Assembly: GCA_029168955.1 (NCBI GenBank)
Contig: JAPDOI010000020.1
Location: forward strand, 1,148,501 to 1,212,500
DNA length: 64,000 nucleotides
Source of the DNA: Aplectana chamaeleonis
Lineage: Eukaryota; Nematoda; Chromadorea; Rhabditida; Cosmocercidae
Reading direction: 5' to 3'
Part shown: piece by piece, positions 23,101 through 32,282 of the stretch
Layout: the number at the start of each line of letters is the position of its first letter
Numbering within the stretch: the stretch's first letter is position 1
Position numbers and translations under genes: made by a program
The notes under the pieces: model-generated
The model's input: only the letters and a program-made list of their open reading frames with translations
Told to the model about the DNA's origin: nothing
The model's database searches: none

Positions 23101-25927
23101 TACCAAACTTTGTTTAGTGGGGTAGTTTTGGATGCTGAACACGATTATGAGGTAAGTTTCCGGATTTTCGTAAAAATAATGCACTTTTTGGAGGGTACAA
23201 TAGGTACGGAAATCAGAGAAAAAGTGCCTATAACTTTTTTCAGAGTGGGTATAGGCAGCTGCGATGGGCATACAGTGCGTTTCATTGTTTATGAACAACC
23301 TACTTTTCAACTATATTATTATCCAGCTTGACGCTAGGCATTTTTCACTAACATTAGCGTATTCAGAGTGTCAAAAAACCTATATATACATGTCACCAGA
23401 ATTTTACCTCTTTGAGATTTTTTTTTCATAACAATTTATAACAAATTTGTCATTTTTCGACCGTTTCATTGTTTATGAGCATTCAAGTTTCAAAACAATT
23501 TTTTCTTCAGGCGTAATAACTACGCACTAATTAGTAGTCTACATGAGCTCCATGTTTCATGGCTACTTCAAAAAGCCGAGCTGGCATGCTCTTCGCTAGG
23601 TTACACAGTACCACGGCGTCGATTTCACTTCATGCTTCGAGGATCGCAGTTCTGAGCTCATCAATCGAGTGAATTTGCCTGCAGTTGGCGTACACTTTGC
23701 GCACGATGATCCCCACAGGTTCTCCATGGGATTCAAGTCAAGGTTACATGTTGGCCTGTCCATAACTTTGATTCTTTGCTCACGAAGCCAAGAGGAAGTT
23801 GCTCTGCTAGGGTGCACGCTTACGTTATCCTGTTGAAATGTGAAGTTTCTCCGGCTGCGACCTCCCAAAAACGGCAGAAGATGATGCTCCAACATTTCCT
23901 TATACTCATCTGAGTCCATGCGACAGGATAGAAAGGCAAGGTCGAGCGTGTTCTCGCAACTAAATGCCGCAAACACCATCAAAGAGCCACCGCCGAAGTT
24001 CCGCCTACTGAAGTACCAGGGCTCCTTCCTTAGGTCACGCCAGTAGGACCTCACGCCATCAGGGCCATCCAAGTTGAATTTCTTTTCGTCTGAGAAGACC
24101 ACCTAAACACCATAAATCAACTTCTCGTTAACATAAACTGAGCTGACCTTTACTCTATCTACGGCCTCACCTTATCCCAATCGGTCGCCATGTTCTATCG
24201 CGCGAATCGAAGACAAGCGGTCCTGTGGAACCTGGTGAGGTGTGAAACCTCCTGCATTCTCTCTCTCACAATGTTTCCGTCGCGTTTAATAGCCCTCTAG
24301 ACGGTAAACTTCGATACAGGCAATCTCAATCCTGCGCGGAGTTGATTTACACTAGCCGTGTTGTTGGATAATCGCTTGCAAATTTGGGATTCGTGCCTTC
24401 GGGAGAGCTTCCGCACACGTCCTCAAGGTAATTGTGCTCGTAGGCGTCTTTATCTTTCAAATAAATGTAAACGATGCCAGGGCTTCTTTCAATTTGGGCG
24501 GCGATATGACGTGGCCCCAAGCCGGCATCTTTGAGGGCTCTGATCTGAGCTCTCTCCACAGTGGAGAGTCGACAGCCGCGCGCCATATTGAGACAAGAAA
24601 TACCTCGTCATTCTCGACCCACCTATATAGGTAGGTTGAGACCGGGAATAGTTTTAAACATTGTTAGTAGGAAGTGTTCATAAACAATGAAACAGTCGAA
24701 AATTGACAAATTTGTTATAAAATGTTATAAAAAAAGTTCTCAAAGAGGTAAAATTCTGATGACATGTATATATAGGTTTTTTGACACTCTGAATACGCTA
24801 AAGTTAGTGAAAAATGCCCAGAGTCAAGCTGGAGAATAATATAGCTGGAAAGTAGGTTGTTCATAAACAATGAAACGCACTGTATTCGGACTTTCCGTCC
24901 AAAAATGGTTCTAGAAAAAACGTTTCATTTGGAATGGCCACTATGACTTATTGTGGTTCCCTTGTGAGTTCCCAAGACCCTATCACAAAAAGCAGAGAGA
25001 ATATGTGCTAGGATCCGTTCTACCAGTTCATGCGTCTCTACCGAATATCATTAAAAATATTAGAAAAATTGTAATGCCGCCTTTGGCCACCTTACCTGAA
25101 CGCGAGCATGATTGCCTTATCAGCATGATTGATAGCCGTGTAGCCGCTGCAGGTGTCCACTTGAAACTTGTCGCACCTGACGGTTACTTTCCTTAGGGCC
25201 TAAAAACTTCTGTATTCCAAACAGTGGTGTGCGAAGTATTTTTGAAACCATAAAACAAAAAATTTTCGGTCAAAAATTTGTAGAATGCTTCGTTCGCTAC
25301 ACTCTGCTACGTTGCAAAAAATACTTTTTTCAACTTTTCTTTTTTTTCTTTTTTTTTTTGGAAAATCAATAGCGGAAAAAAACCGAAAAAAAATTGAAAA
25401 TGGTTGCACTTCAAATGGCCTATCTGCACCAAAAAAAGTGGTCTCGGAACGAGAATCGACATTTTTCGATTCCGAGTTTTCGTAAATTTCTAGCACATTC
25501 CTGATTGCGAAGCCATCAACAAAATTAGAAAGATTTTTTATACACAATTTTCCACACTTCTGCTTCACTCCTTCAATAAAAATACTTTTTGGGGGGAGGA
25601 GTGAAATGCTATGATTGGAGGATACACCAGCTACCGCCAATCACAGCCTTTCGTTCCTTCCGCCTCTTTCGAGGTCCGCACACACTTCGATCACCACTCA
25701 AGCAGGGTCCTCACAATATTATGAACCACTAAGCGAAAAATGTTTACCGTGGCATTCTCGAATGTCCTACTGAGACAGGTCTGAGGTGTGTCACCCTCCG
25801 TTGCAGCACAAAGAGGTACAACCTTAGTCCGAGCGAACTCGTCCGAGAAATGCGGCTGCGCGACGAGAACGGGCACAGCTAGTGTGGGACTGAAGAGCAG
25901 GAAAATTCCAACGAGATGACCTAACAT
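14148..25927 (-). CDS. Secreted class 3 (fungal-type) triacylglycerol lipase
   Basis: Seven minus-strand exons, all in phase: 25927-25748, 25199-25096, 21822-21762, 18957-18832, 16368-16216, 15422-15330, 14339-14148 (TAA); 302 residues. Residues 1-17 are a signal peptide (MLGHLVGIFLLFSPTLA), so the product is secreted, where such enzymes hydrolyse acylglycerol esters. AFRGT (exons 2/3) is the oxyanion-side motif. GHSLGG in exon 5 holds the nucleophile Ser162. TFGQPRTGD follows. HDVVPHVPP in exon 6 supplies Asp220, and DHHRYF in exon 7 supplies His274, the same order as in Rhizomucor-type lipases. Cysteines at 40, 51, 69, 78, 255 and 262 suit an extracellular protein. Exon 6 must end at GAG before GTCGAG, a weak donor; a later donor at 15307 would break the phase. 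Start: the only in-frame Met before the signal peptide. Large introns (0.5-3.3 kb) hold transposons. The exact substrate is unknown. Confidence 0.95.
14997..15190. repeat. MITE with ends TGGTAGGGGTAAAGGCGT
   Basis: In the last lipase intron. TGGTAGGGGTAAAGGCGTAG at about 15006 is matched by the inverted CGACGCCTTTACCCCTACCCA at about 15158-15178. The rest of this intron (14340-15329) shows nothing recognisable; a plus-strand ORF at 14353-14613 is discussed under rejected items. Confidence 0.5.
15430..16140. repeat. GTTACATGTAAC-rich dispersed element, copy 1
   Basis: In lipase intron 5. Two outer zones (15430-15780 and 15985-16140) are packed with the perfect palindrome AGTTACATGTAACT and near-variants such as GTTACAAGTAACT. 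They enclose a core (15795-15980) with TGTACGACGC and CCAAGTTTGA words. Core and zones recur at 45690-46260. No ORF is credible. It looks like a non-autonomous transposon with clustered binding sites. Confidence 0.65.
16455..16835. repeat. Array of GCGGGCGGATCGCTGG motifs, two facing halves
   Basis: In lipase intron 4. About seven copies of a GGGCGGATCGCTGGC-like word run forward (16455-16650), then about seven run in reverse (16656-16835), meeting near 16655. Spacing varies around 22-30 bp, with CTTTGATAGC or CTACCAAAGC-type spacers. A second cluster is at 17130-17300. Confidence 0.8.
17130..17300. repeat. Second GGATCGCTGG motif cluster
   Basis: Six forward copies at a nearly constant 20-22 bp period (GGCGGGCGGATCGCTGGCTA units) followed by two reverse copies (to 17293). 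The 300 bp between the two clusters contains a 10-base G run near 17065 and no coding signal. Confidence 0.75.
17535..17697. repeat. Inverted repeat, MITE-like
   Basis: Arms contain AACGTCGGCATGGA / TCCATGCCGATGTT and GGCGCAAACTCGGTGC / GCACCGAGTTTGC, meeting near 17615. In lipase intron 4. Confidence 0.5.
17698..18065. repeat. CG-rich repeat with inverted segments
   Basis: GCATTCAAAGCATG at 17797 and CATGCTTTGAATG at 17887 are inverted, with GATCGACGTGCGTCGCGATCGATC nearby, a word shared with the MITE at 5187-5336. It ends at AAGGGGTCTACAGAGTTG near 18060, an end of the 10709 family. Probably several nested MITEs; boundaries are unclear. Confidence 0.4.
18138..18215. repeat. Short palindromic MITE
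   Basis: CGTTAGGCGCTATTCATCC and its inverted partner GGATTATGAATGGCCTAACG bracket about 40 bp containing CAACGCCAGTCACTGGCG. A relative of the right half lies at 53930-53985. Confidence 0.5.
19975..20525. repeat. AT-rich palindrome in lipase intron 3
   Basis: Two arms of about 230 bp, 19975-20200 and 20295-20525, are close inverted copies (for example GATTCGGCGTAAAATAGCCT and its inverse). The 95-bp loop has no match. No TSD was determined. It could form a long hairpin in the lipase pre-mRNA. Confidence 0.8.
21961..22414. mobile_element. TTAA MITE, copy 5 (left end missing)
   Basis: The right end CGTGAACACTGCCT is followed by TTAA at 22415-22418. The left terminal 40 bp are lost. The interior is an inverted match to the element at 26609-27058. 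Confidence 0.75.
22480..23020. repeat. Dispersed repeat with CAGCACCCCAAATAAC blocks
   Basis: Three diverged sub-blocks contain AATCGATAAAT, CAGATTCGTGTT and AGCACCCCAAATAACCCCC. A related block is at 34500-34900 in ANKRD13 intron 15. No coding signal, although short minus-strand ORFs arise from it. Confidence 0.5.
23273..24882 (-). mobile_element. Tc1-like transposon copy 2
   Basis: 1.61 kb with CAGTGCGTTTCATTGTTTAT ends and TA on both sides (23271-23272, 24883-24884). It has the same IR/DR ends as copy 1. It is inserted in lipase intron 2 in the same orientation as the gene. Confidence 0.93.
23531..24586 (-). pseudogene. Tc1-like transposase, broken (copy 2)
   Basis: The start at 24586 gives MARGCRLSTVERAQIRALKD and the DNA-binding half, which goes out of frame near 24430. 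The catalytic half is largely open from 24102: VFSDEKKFNL (first Asp), FQQDN (second Asp) and DLNPMENLWG (Glu), with 34 residues between the second Asp and the Glu, the DD34E spacing of Tc1 elements. A single-base frameshift just after NLWG breaks the C-terminus, which can be followed in another frame to about 23531. Copy 1 is intact in that part and damaged elsewhere. Confidence 0.9.
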
Positions 25928-25967
25928 TTCGAGGACGAGTTGAACGCTGTGTGTGAACTTGAGGCGG

Positions 25968-26096
25968 CTTTTATCACGAAAAAGCCATTACTCAGGTCCA
26001 GAGACTGGCTCGGTCGGCGAAATGCAGTGAGATAAGCGAGGCGCTGCGTTTATTCGCGAAAAAAACCAAAAGCCGTTTGCAATAAATCCCTTATCA
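25968..26096 (-). promoter_or_regulatory. Lipase upstream region with three GATA motifs
   Basis: On the minus strand upstream of the start at 25927: TGATAAAAG (25968-25976), which may also act as a TATA-like box, GATAAG on the plus strand at 26031-26036, and TGATAAGGG (26088-26096). In C. elegans, TGATAA sites bind intestinal GATA factors such as ELT-2 and drive digestive enzyme genes. An intestinal secreted lipase would fit, but binding is inference. Confidence 0.45.
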
Positions 26097-26608
26097 CATG
26101 TCATCGCGGAAAACATCACACTGATTTTCATAAACTCACACAGCAAGGTTGGAAACGGATTTTTGATCTCTTCGGCTGGAGCTATGTGAAAAATGGAGAA
26201 ATTGTTTCCCGCCTATCATTATAACTGATTGAAAAAAAGTAGTATTATTTCTTAGAACACTCAGACAAGGCTGAGCGGTATCAAGAAAACCCCCATTTTT
26301 TTTTTGCAGAGGAGTATATAAAATTGTAATTTCTATTTGATTACGTTCTGAATCTGCAGTAAAATTTTCCATTGTGTTCTGCGTAACTACTAGACAGTTT
26401 CTTTCGGGAAATATTTTTCTTTGATAGAACCAAAAAATTCGGGTAAATTCGGTTTTCAGATACAAAACACCCAACGATGCGCGAGCGTTTTCATGCTATG
26501 GAACGCAGAATTTTGCTCATCCTTATTGACGTGTTATTAGGCTTCTTGTATCAGAGTCCAATGAAGTAATTTCGAAGTATAGCATTTTTGAGAACGGCGT
26601 CTACTTAA

Positions 26609-27058
26609 AGGCAGTGTCCACGATAAAAACCATGTCAGATTTTTTGGAGGAGATCGGCATCTCCGGGGCTTAGCTCAACCGTAACGTTGAAAAAACTAAG
26701 AAAAATGAGCGCGGAACGGTCCCCCACGGCCCCAAAGTTGGACAACCGTCAGCTCGTCACACCCCAGATGCACTTTCCACGCTCATCGACGTGAACAAAT
26801 GAATGTCCGAGATTGTGAGATGAGCGATAGTTTCCGATCAATAGCCCCGTTCTTCCCTTCATTCTCAACTTCTCTCTTTACTCAGGTCAGCGCGCATACA
26901 TCGGCTGCAAAAGTCGGAAGTTACGAGCCTAGGACAACTCGTTCACCATGCTTCCCTAGCCCAATTTTTGAGGGACCATAACTCCGTTCCTAGAAGGTCT
27001 TGTACGATTCCAAAAACATCATTGGAATCAGCATGGGATTGTCTTCAAGATAGGGCCT
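26609..27058. mobile_element. TTAA MITE, copy 6
   Basis: The left end AGGCAGTGTCCACGATAAA follows TTAA at 26605-26608; the right end is an internal-looking TAGGGCCT before TTAA at 27059-27062. The interior matches 21961-22414 inverted. About 650 bp upstream of the lipase start. Confidence 0.75.
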
Positions 27059-27751
27059 TTAATCGAGGGACCACCTTATCCCTTCCGAAGGCAAATTTCC
27101 GACTCTGAACAGAGTAAAATTATTTTTAAAATTTCGAAAGATTCATTTTTATAGTAATTATTCACGTAAAAATATTATTGATTTCAATTCTCGAATGAAT
27201 CATTTTTTTAAATATGATCCTCGACTGGATGAGTAAATCTCACCGAGAGCTTTCAAATACTAAAATGAGAAACAAACTCGAACGTTTGCTCTCTAATTGA
27301 TTCTAATGACTAATAGAAAATTTATCCAGCCAGGCATTAGAGTTATTTCAATTATTCAAATTTACGAATATTTCCTGAGTATTCGAATGTCTTAGCGTGA
27401 AATCGTAGAAATATCGGAAAAAATCTTTTACCGCATCTCTACAGTTGAAGCGAATACTCGGAATAATGAATGACTTGCATTCCCTAATGATTTGAATATC
27501 CGAAAGAAACCTGCACTCTGATAATTCATCAAATCGGCTCAAGCCTTGTGCGCATACAGTCCACGGCAACGGAAAAAGGCGATTGTGCGGCTGCGTAAAT
27601 CCACTAAGCATACTGTGGGTTGTGCCACAATGGATGGCAAAGTTGTAATGTTCTCCTAAATTTTGAAAAAAAAACATCGAAAATGATGGAAAACTGTGAG
27701 TTTTTTTTACACAAAAACCTTAGCACTATAACGAAAGTCTTTAGCATGGCT

Positions 27752-28062
27752 GCACGCAGGAATAACAAGAAAAAAAAAAGATATTTTTCTTGTTATTTCC
27801 GATTTTTTTGTAATTTCTCATTTTTTCTTGTTATTCCTGCGTGTATGCAAGGCAAAGATTTTAGGCACTATCGCTCTCGGAGCCAGAATCCTGTCCGCAA
27901 TTGCGGACTACGGCTGTTGCATCACGCGACGCGATGATAATCGTGCTGGGAGAGAGGTGAGTCGTGTCGGGACCAAGTGGCATCAGCATGAGTATCATCC
28001 GTCCCAGCATGATTATCATACGTTATGCAGTAGCCACTGTCCGCAAATGCAGACCAGAATTT
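27752..28062. repeat. Two adjoining inverted repeats
   Basis: GCACGCAGGAATAACAAGAA (27752) pairs with TTCTTGTTATTCCTGCGTG (about 27823-27843). Then CTGTCCGCAATTGCGGACTA (about 27890) pairs with an inverted TGTCCGCAAATGCAGACCAG ending at about 28058, with AATCGTGCTGGGA / CCCAGCATGATT inside. Both look MITE-like. The rest of 27060-27750 shows nothing recognisable. Confidence 0.5.
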
Positions 28063-28084
28063 AGCTTCGAGAATGACAATGTTT

Positions 28085-29330
28085 AAATGACTGGACGGGA
28101 AGTCTTGACGTCAAGCGGACTAATGATGTAGTATACTTCGACTTTTCAAAGGCTTTTGATAAAGTCAGCCATAGCAAGTCACTGTATAAGCTTGTTCAAC
28201 TGAAAGTGCATCCAGTGATTTGCAAATGGCTTGAGGAATGTCTCACTAATAGAACATTTCAAGTGAAAGTGGGATCAGAGTTTTCGTCTTGTCGAAATGT
28301 CAGAAGTGGTGTTCCGCAGGGTGGTGTACTATCACCTCTATTGTTTATCATTTACACCTCGAATCTACCACAAGTAGTGGGTAACGGTATAATCATGAAG
28401 CAGTTTTCTGATGACATCAAGGTATGTCGCGAAATGACGGACTCCACTGATCAAATCGTTTTACAGTCGGCAACTAATGGAGTTGTCTCATGGTCTCGCT
28501 CATGGGAACTTCCTCTTGCTCCGGAGAAAACAGTTATCATGCGGCTGGGATCTTCTGACGTTACTTCTGAATACATGATCGATGATCAATGTATTTCCAA
28601 TGTTCACAATGTCAGAAATCTTGGATTCCATTATAATGACAAGTTAGACTTTACCGAACACCTGAAAATATTAAGTAGAAAGGCGCAAGCGCGAATATTC
28701 CAGATTTTCAAAAGTATTCGCACAAAAGATAAGAAGGTTCTTTTGAAGGCATACAAAAAGTATGTCAGACCGATGGCCTAAACTGGAACAACTGTGTTTT
28801 GTCGTTTTCGAAATAGAAAATAAAATTCAAAACAATTTCACAAGAAAACTATTTATCCGTACGTTTGGATTCACGTATTCCAGGATATCCCGGGCAAGAG
28901 TAAGAAACAACCCTTGAAACTGAGTAGTTTGGAATCAAGGCGAAAAGTGAGAGATGTGTGTATGGTGTTCAAGATGATATCAAGAATCATGAAAGTTGAT
29001 GTTTCACAATTTTACACTTCATTACCTTCACGGACTCGTGGTGATTCAGTAAAAATTTCCTATAGAAAGCCGAGATTAAATGTTAGGGCATTCAGCTTCA
29101 CCTAACGAGCGGGGTCTGCGTACGTGTCCCTAAGGCATGGGCTACAGCTTATCCCTCAACTTTTCGGACAGTTCAAGCGTTTGGCAAGAATCAAGATTCT
29201 TTCTGAGTAGAACGGCGGTTTATGGACATCCCTTGTTGCTTTTTGTTTCATTTGCTACGTTTTCTTATCTGACGTATGTCTTAAACTACGTAATAAATTA
29301 TTATTATTATTACTATTATAGTAGTGATCA
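28085..29330 (+). pseudogene. 5'-truncated LINE (CR1-like) reverse transcriptase
   Basis: The plus-strand reading starts within the RT palm: YFDFSKAFDKV (catalytic Asp motif A), then [13 protein letters not shown], then QFSDDIKV in place of the usual YADD box, then LGFHYNDKLDF. The main open block is 28206-28781, with a frameshift near 28790 and the C-terminal region in other frames (LSSLESRRKVRDV at about 28920). The 3' end is a short (ATT)n tract at 29300-29320, typical of CR1/jockey-type insertions. It is a different family from the LINEs at 48.6 and 58.0 kb. Confidence 0.88.
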
Positions 29331-29339
29331 AAACATGAA

Positions 29340-30420
29340 ATTCTAGGTATATTGGGAAAATCCAATATTGCGCCTCTACAGTTGAACCGTATACTTGTAA
29401 AACTAATTAACTTAACTTCCCGAATAAATTGAATTCCTGAAAAAAAATCTGCGTACTGATTTTTATATGTTGCTGGGAGGAGAGTATCCGCCTATTTTCT
29501 CGCTGTCGGTCTATCACGTCGAGCCTTCGCTGCTCGTTTTATAGGTCATCGGCAGGAAAAAGGGCTCACAGTAAGAAATCTAAATAAGAACCAAACTACT
29601 CGAAAGAAATCTTTGATTCGGTTCAAGTCTAGTGCGCACTTCATTCCGTAATCCATTTCTCTGTGACCGGATCCTTCAGATCGCAAGTGTTCCTACGGCA
29701 GCACATTTGTATCGTGTCACTCTGGTCCAAAACGATTCGTGAAAGTTGACCGAACCTATCGCGGCCGCAAACTTTTGGTATAAGAATGGACTGCATATAG
29801 GGCCGGATTAGATTTCGGATCAATCCGAATTTGCCTCAGTTTGGAGCCTCAGATCGAACTTTCGAGAAAAAAAAGTCCGAAAGGACAGCCACAAGCAGTC
29901 CGCTCACATCACCCTACTAAACATTCTATGCACAGTTTTAATCCCATAGGTGCCATCCCGATGGCCATTAGCTGCTTGAGTGGCAGATCATTAAAACCGA
30001 ACATTAAGCCAGCCCAAAAGTCATCCATCTGTCTTTCGAGGTACACGATGTAGCCACTCAACTGATCAAAGAGTGATAACACCATTAACAAGTTTTATAA
30101 GTATGGTGCCATATGAGATTATGGGGCTGACGCAGAATAGAACATTTTCTGGCCTAAATGCCCAACTTCTGCAGCCTATGGAGACTCCCAGTCCACATAG
30201 CAAAACAAAAAAAGCAGATTGAGCTTTATACACCATTGTACATTATGACAAGAGCAGGACTATTGCATAGGAAGGACTATTTTTAATATACAACCGGCCT
30301 AGTTTCACGAGTGGAATTACAATCTTAACATGATAAATCATCTATGGTACAAAAACCTCATAAATACAGTAACACACAACACCTTCGGCACAATCGCGCT
30401 TACCTCATTCAAAAAATCTA
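29340..30420. other. Intergenic, no gene recognised
   Basis: Between the LINE fragment and a MITE. Short ORFs on both strands at 29641-30091 overlap in antisense, lack known motifs and have no splice-compatible neighbours. Confidence 0.35.
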
Positions 30421-30422
30421 CA

Positions 30423-30734
30423 GTTAGGTCCGCGGCTTGCTTTTTCAAGGATAAATATTTAAATATCACCCTCTGCTGGCGCGGGCGGTTGAAATCTCAC
30501 CGGCGGCTGGCGGTACAGTAGGCTGATAAGCTGCGCCCCTCTCTCGGTCTGAATCGATTAGCGGGCCTTGTTTCCTCAAGAAAAACATTCAAACTTCACC
30601 CGCGGCGACTTAAATCTCACCGGCGACCTTCTGGTAATTACCAGCCAGTCCCTGATGAAATTTAGACCTCCACGCCAACCAAGGGTGAGATTTGAATATT
30701 ATTTTTTCATGAGGAAGCAAGCCACGGACCTAAC
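30423..30734. repeat. MITE, TIR GTTAGGTCCGYGGCTTGCTT
   Basis: 312 bp; the ends GTTAGGTCCGCGGCTTGCTT and its inverted near-copy match over about 50 bp (through ATATTTAAATATCACCCT-like sequence). The interior has repeated AAATCTCACCGGCG words. Intergenic. Confidence 0.7.
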
Positions 30735-31559
30735 TATAATTAAATTCGATTGAGAAGTCTAAATTATTCTTGTGAAATCCTTCACATATGATCAACCCCT
30801 AGCGACCGTAACGCGACCGCTCGCGCTCATTGAACGCCTTATCCTACTGAAAAATACTGAAGACTTCCCCTCCCGGATGCAGATATTACGCCTACCAGGT
30901 ACAAAGTCTCAATATTTCTTGGTTAGTAAGATATGAGAGCGAAGCCGAAGCCACACGCCCAAAAGGCGACCCAAGGCCACGCCCCTTGGACGAGTTTACC
31001 ACTTGAAGCATGCTAAATTCGAGATTATTTTCAACCCGTGTCTTGGACTTCTACATTCTCCGCAGTTCACTATTGAAGTCTTTTATCCCCAATTTCTTCC
31101 CCGAATTCTGACCAGGAAAAAACAAGGAAAAAGATCGAGACAACTCGTCCAATAGGCTTTATGAGTTTTATACTTGGGCTATATATGTAGCAGAAATATC
31201 GAGTCACGCTGGGATGGAAACAGCTGATCACCAATTTTGAACTCGCGTTCCGAAACCCGCACTTCCGCGCTTTCCTCGGCCCGATTTCCAAAACTCGAGA
31301 AAAAATTCTGTGCCAAACCCCATTTCCAGATTTTCAAACTTTTACTCCGCTCGCCCCGCTCCAGACTTTTCTAAAAACTTTTTCTTTACTTGGATCCATT
31401 TGAGACCCTGCTAACAAAGGTATAGCTCCCACAGAATTAAGAAGGCGGAGCATCCCATGACGAGTTGTCCCAAAGCCGCTTTTTTCCTGCGCTGGAGGCA
31501 GAAATTCAAGCATAAACGGGAATTCCAGACTGAGTCAAAACTGAATGGCTAACATATTG

Positions 31560-31945
31560 ATCAAAATCATCTCGCGTCTCGCCTGCCTTGAGCCGGAACA
31601 ACTCGTCCAAAGGGGTGTGGCCAAAGGTTTCCTCACATATCTAGCTTATTTGAAGAGATTGTGGTTTCGCGTTTTGCAGCCGCTACACAGGACGTATCTA
31701 CGTTGACACGAAAAGCATTTCGCGTCTGGCCTGCTTTGAGCCGGAAAAACTCGTCCAAAGGGGTGTGGCCTCAAGTTTCCCTACATTTCTAGACTATTCG
31801 AAGAGATTGCGGTTTCGCTTTTCCCAGCCGCTACCCAGGAAGTGTCTACTTTTGAACTGAAAATCATCTCGCGTCTCACCTACTTTGAACTGGAAGAAAA
31901 CTAGTCCAAAGGGGTGTGGCCTGAGGTTCTCCATATATCTTGGGC
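31560..31945. repeat. Tandem repeat, ~150-bp unit, about 2.5 copies
   Basis: CGCGTCTCGCCTGC-like unit starts at about 31572, 31722 and 31869, each followed by ACTCGTCCAAAGGGGTGTGG and, in the first two, GAAGAGATTG(T/C)GGTTTCGC. Diverged copies. Downstream of the ANKRD13 gene; no ORF spans it. Confidence 0.7.
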
Positions 31946-32241
31946 GAGCGCATTTGTGCAAAAGCTGAGTGTGAAATTACGCCAAAAATTTGTCAAAGAA
32001 AATATAAGTCATGAAAGCTAATGGTATTTACAAGCCGAAGAAAGCACAGCATAGATGGAATCCGAGAATGAACACACGAAGGAGTAGTTCACAAACAATA
32101 AAATCGCAAGTTTGATTAAGAGAAGCAGACTCATAACAAACAGTACACACATGTTGATTGAGCCGTGAGGAAAAGGAAAAATGATAACGAGAAACCAGAG
32201 AACAAGGAAAGAGAAGACTCACACTCTGACATTAGATAGGA

Positions 32242-32247
32242 TTTATG
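32242..32247 (-). terminator. Possible variant poly(A) signal of ANKRD13
   Basis: CATAAA on the minus strand about 36 bp after the stop codon. No canonical AATAAA was seen close by, so the true 3' end is uncertain. Confidence 0.25.
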
Positions 32248-32282
32248 TACAGCATTGGCTTACTTACTGGTCAACCTTCGGA

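Larger units (their letters stand above)
21838..24968. mobile_element. TIR element disrupted by other insertions
   Basis: About 75 bp at 21830-21905 (GGAGCCACAATAAGCCATAGTG...) are matched in inverse orientation at 24893-24970. The interval between holds a truncated TTAA MITE (21961-22414), a dispersed repeat (22440-23020) and Tc1-like copy 2 (23273-24882). The whole interval lies in lipase intron 2. An old MITE opened by later insertions is the simplest reading. Confidence 0.5.

Noticed and set aside
25200..25640. 146-residue minus-strand ORF upstream of lipase exon 2
   Set aside because: It lies in lipase intron 1, in low-complexity T-rich DNA, with no recognisable domain.
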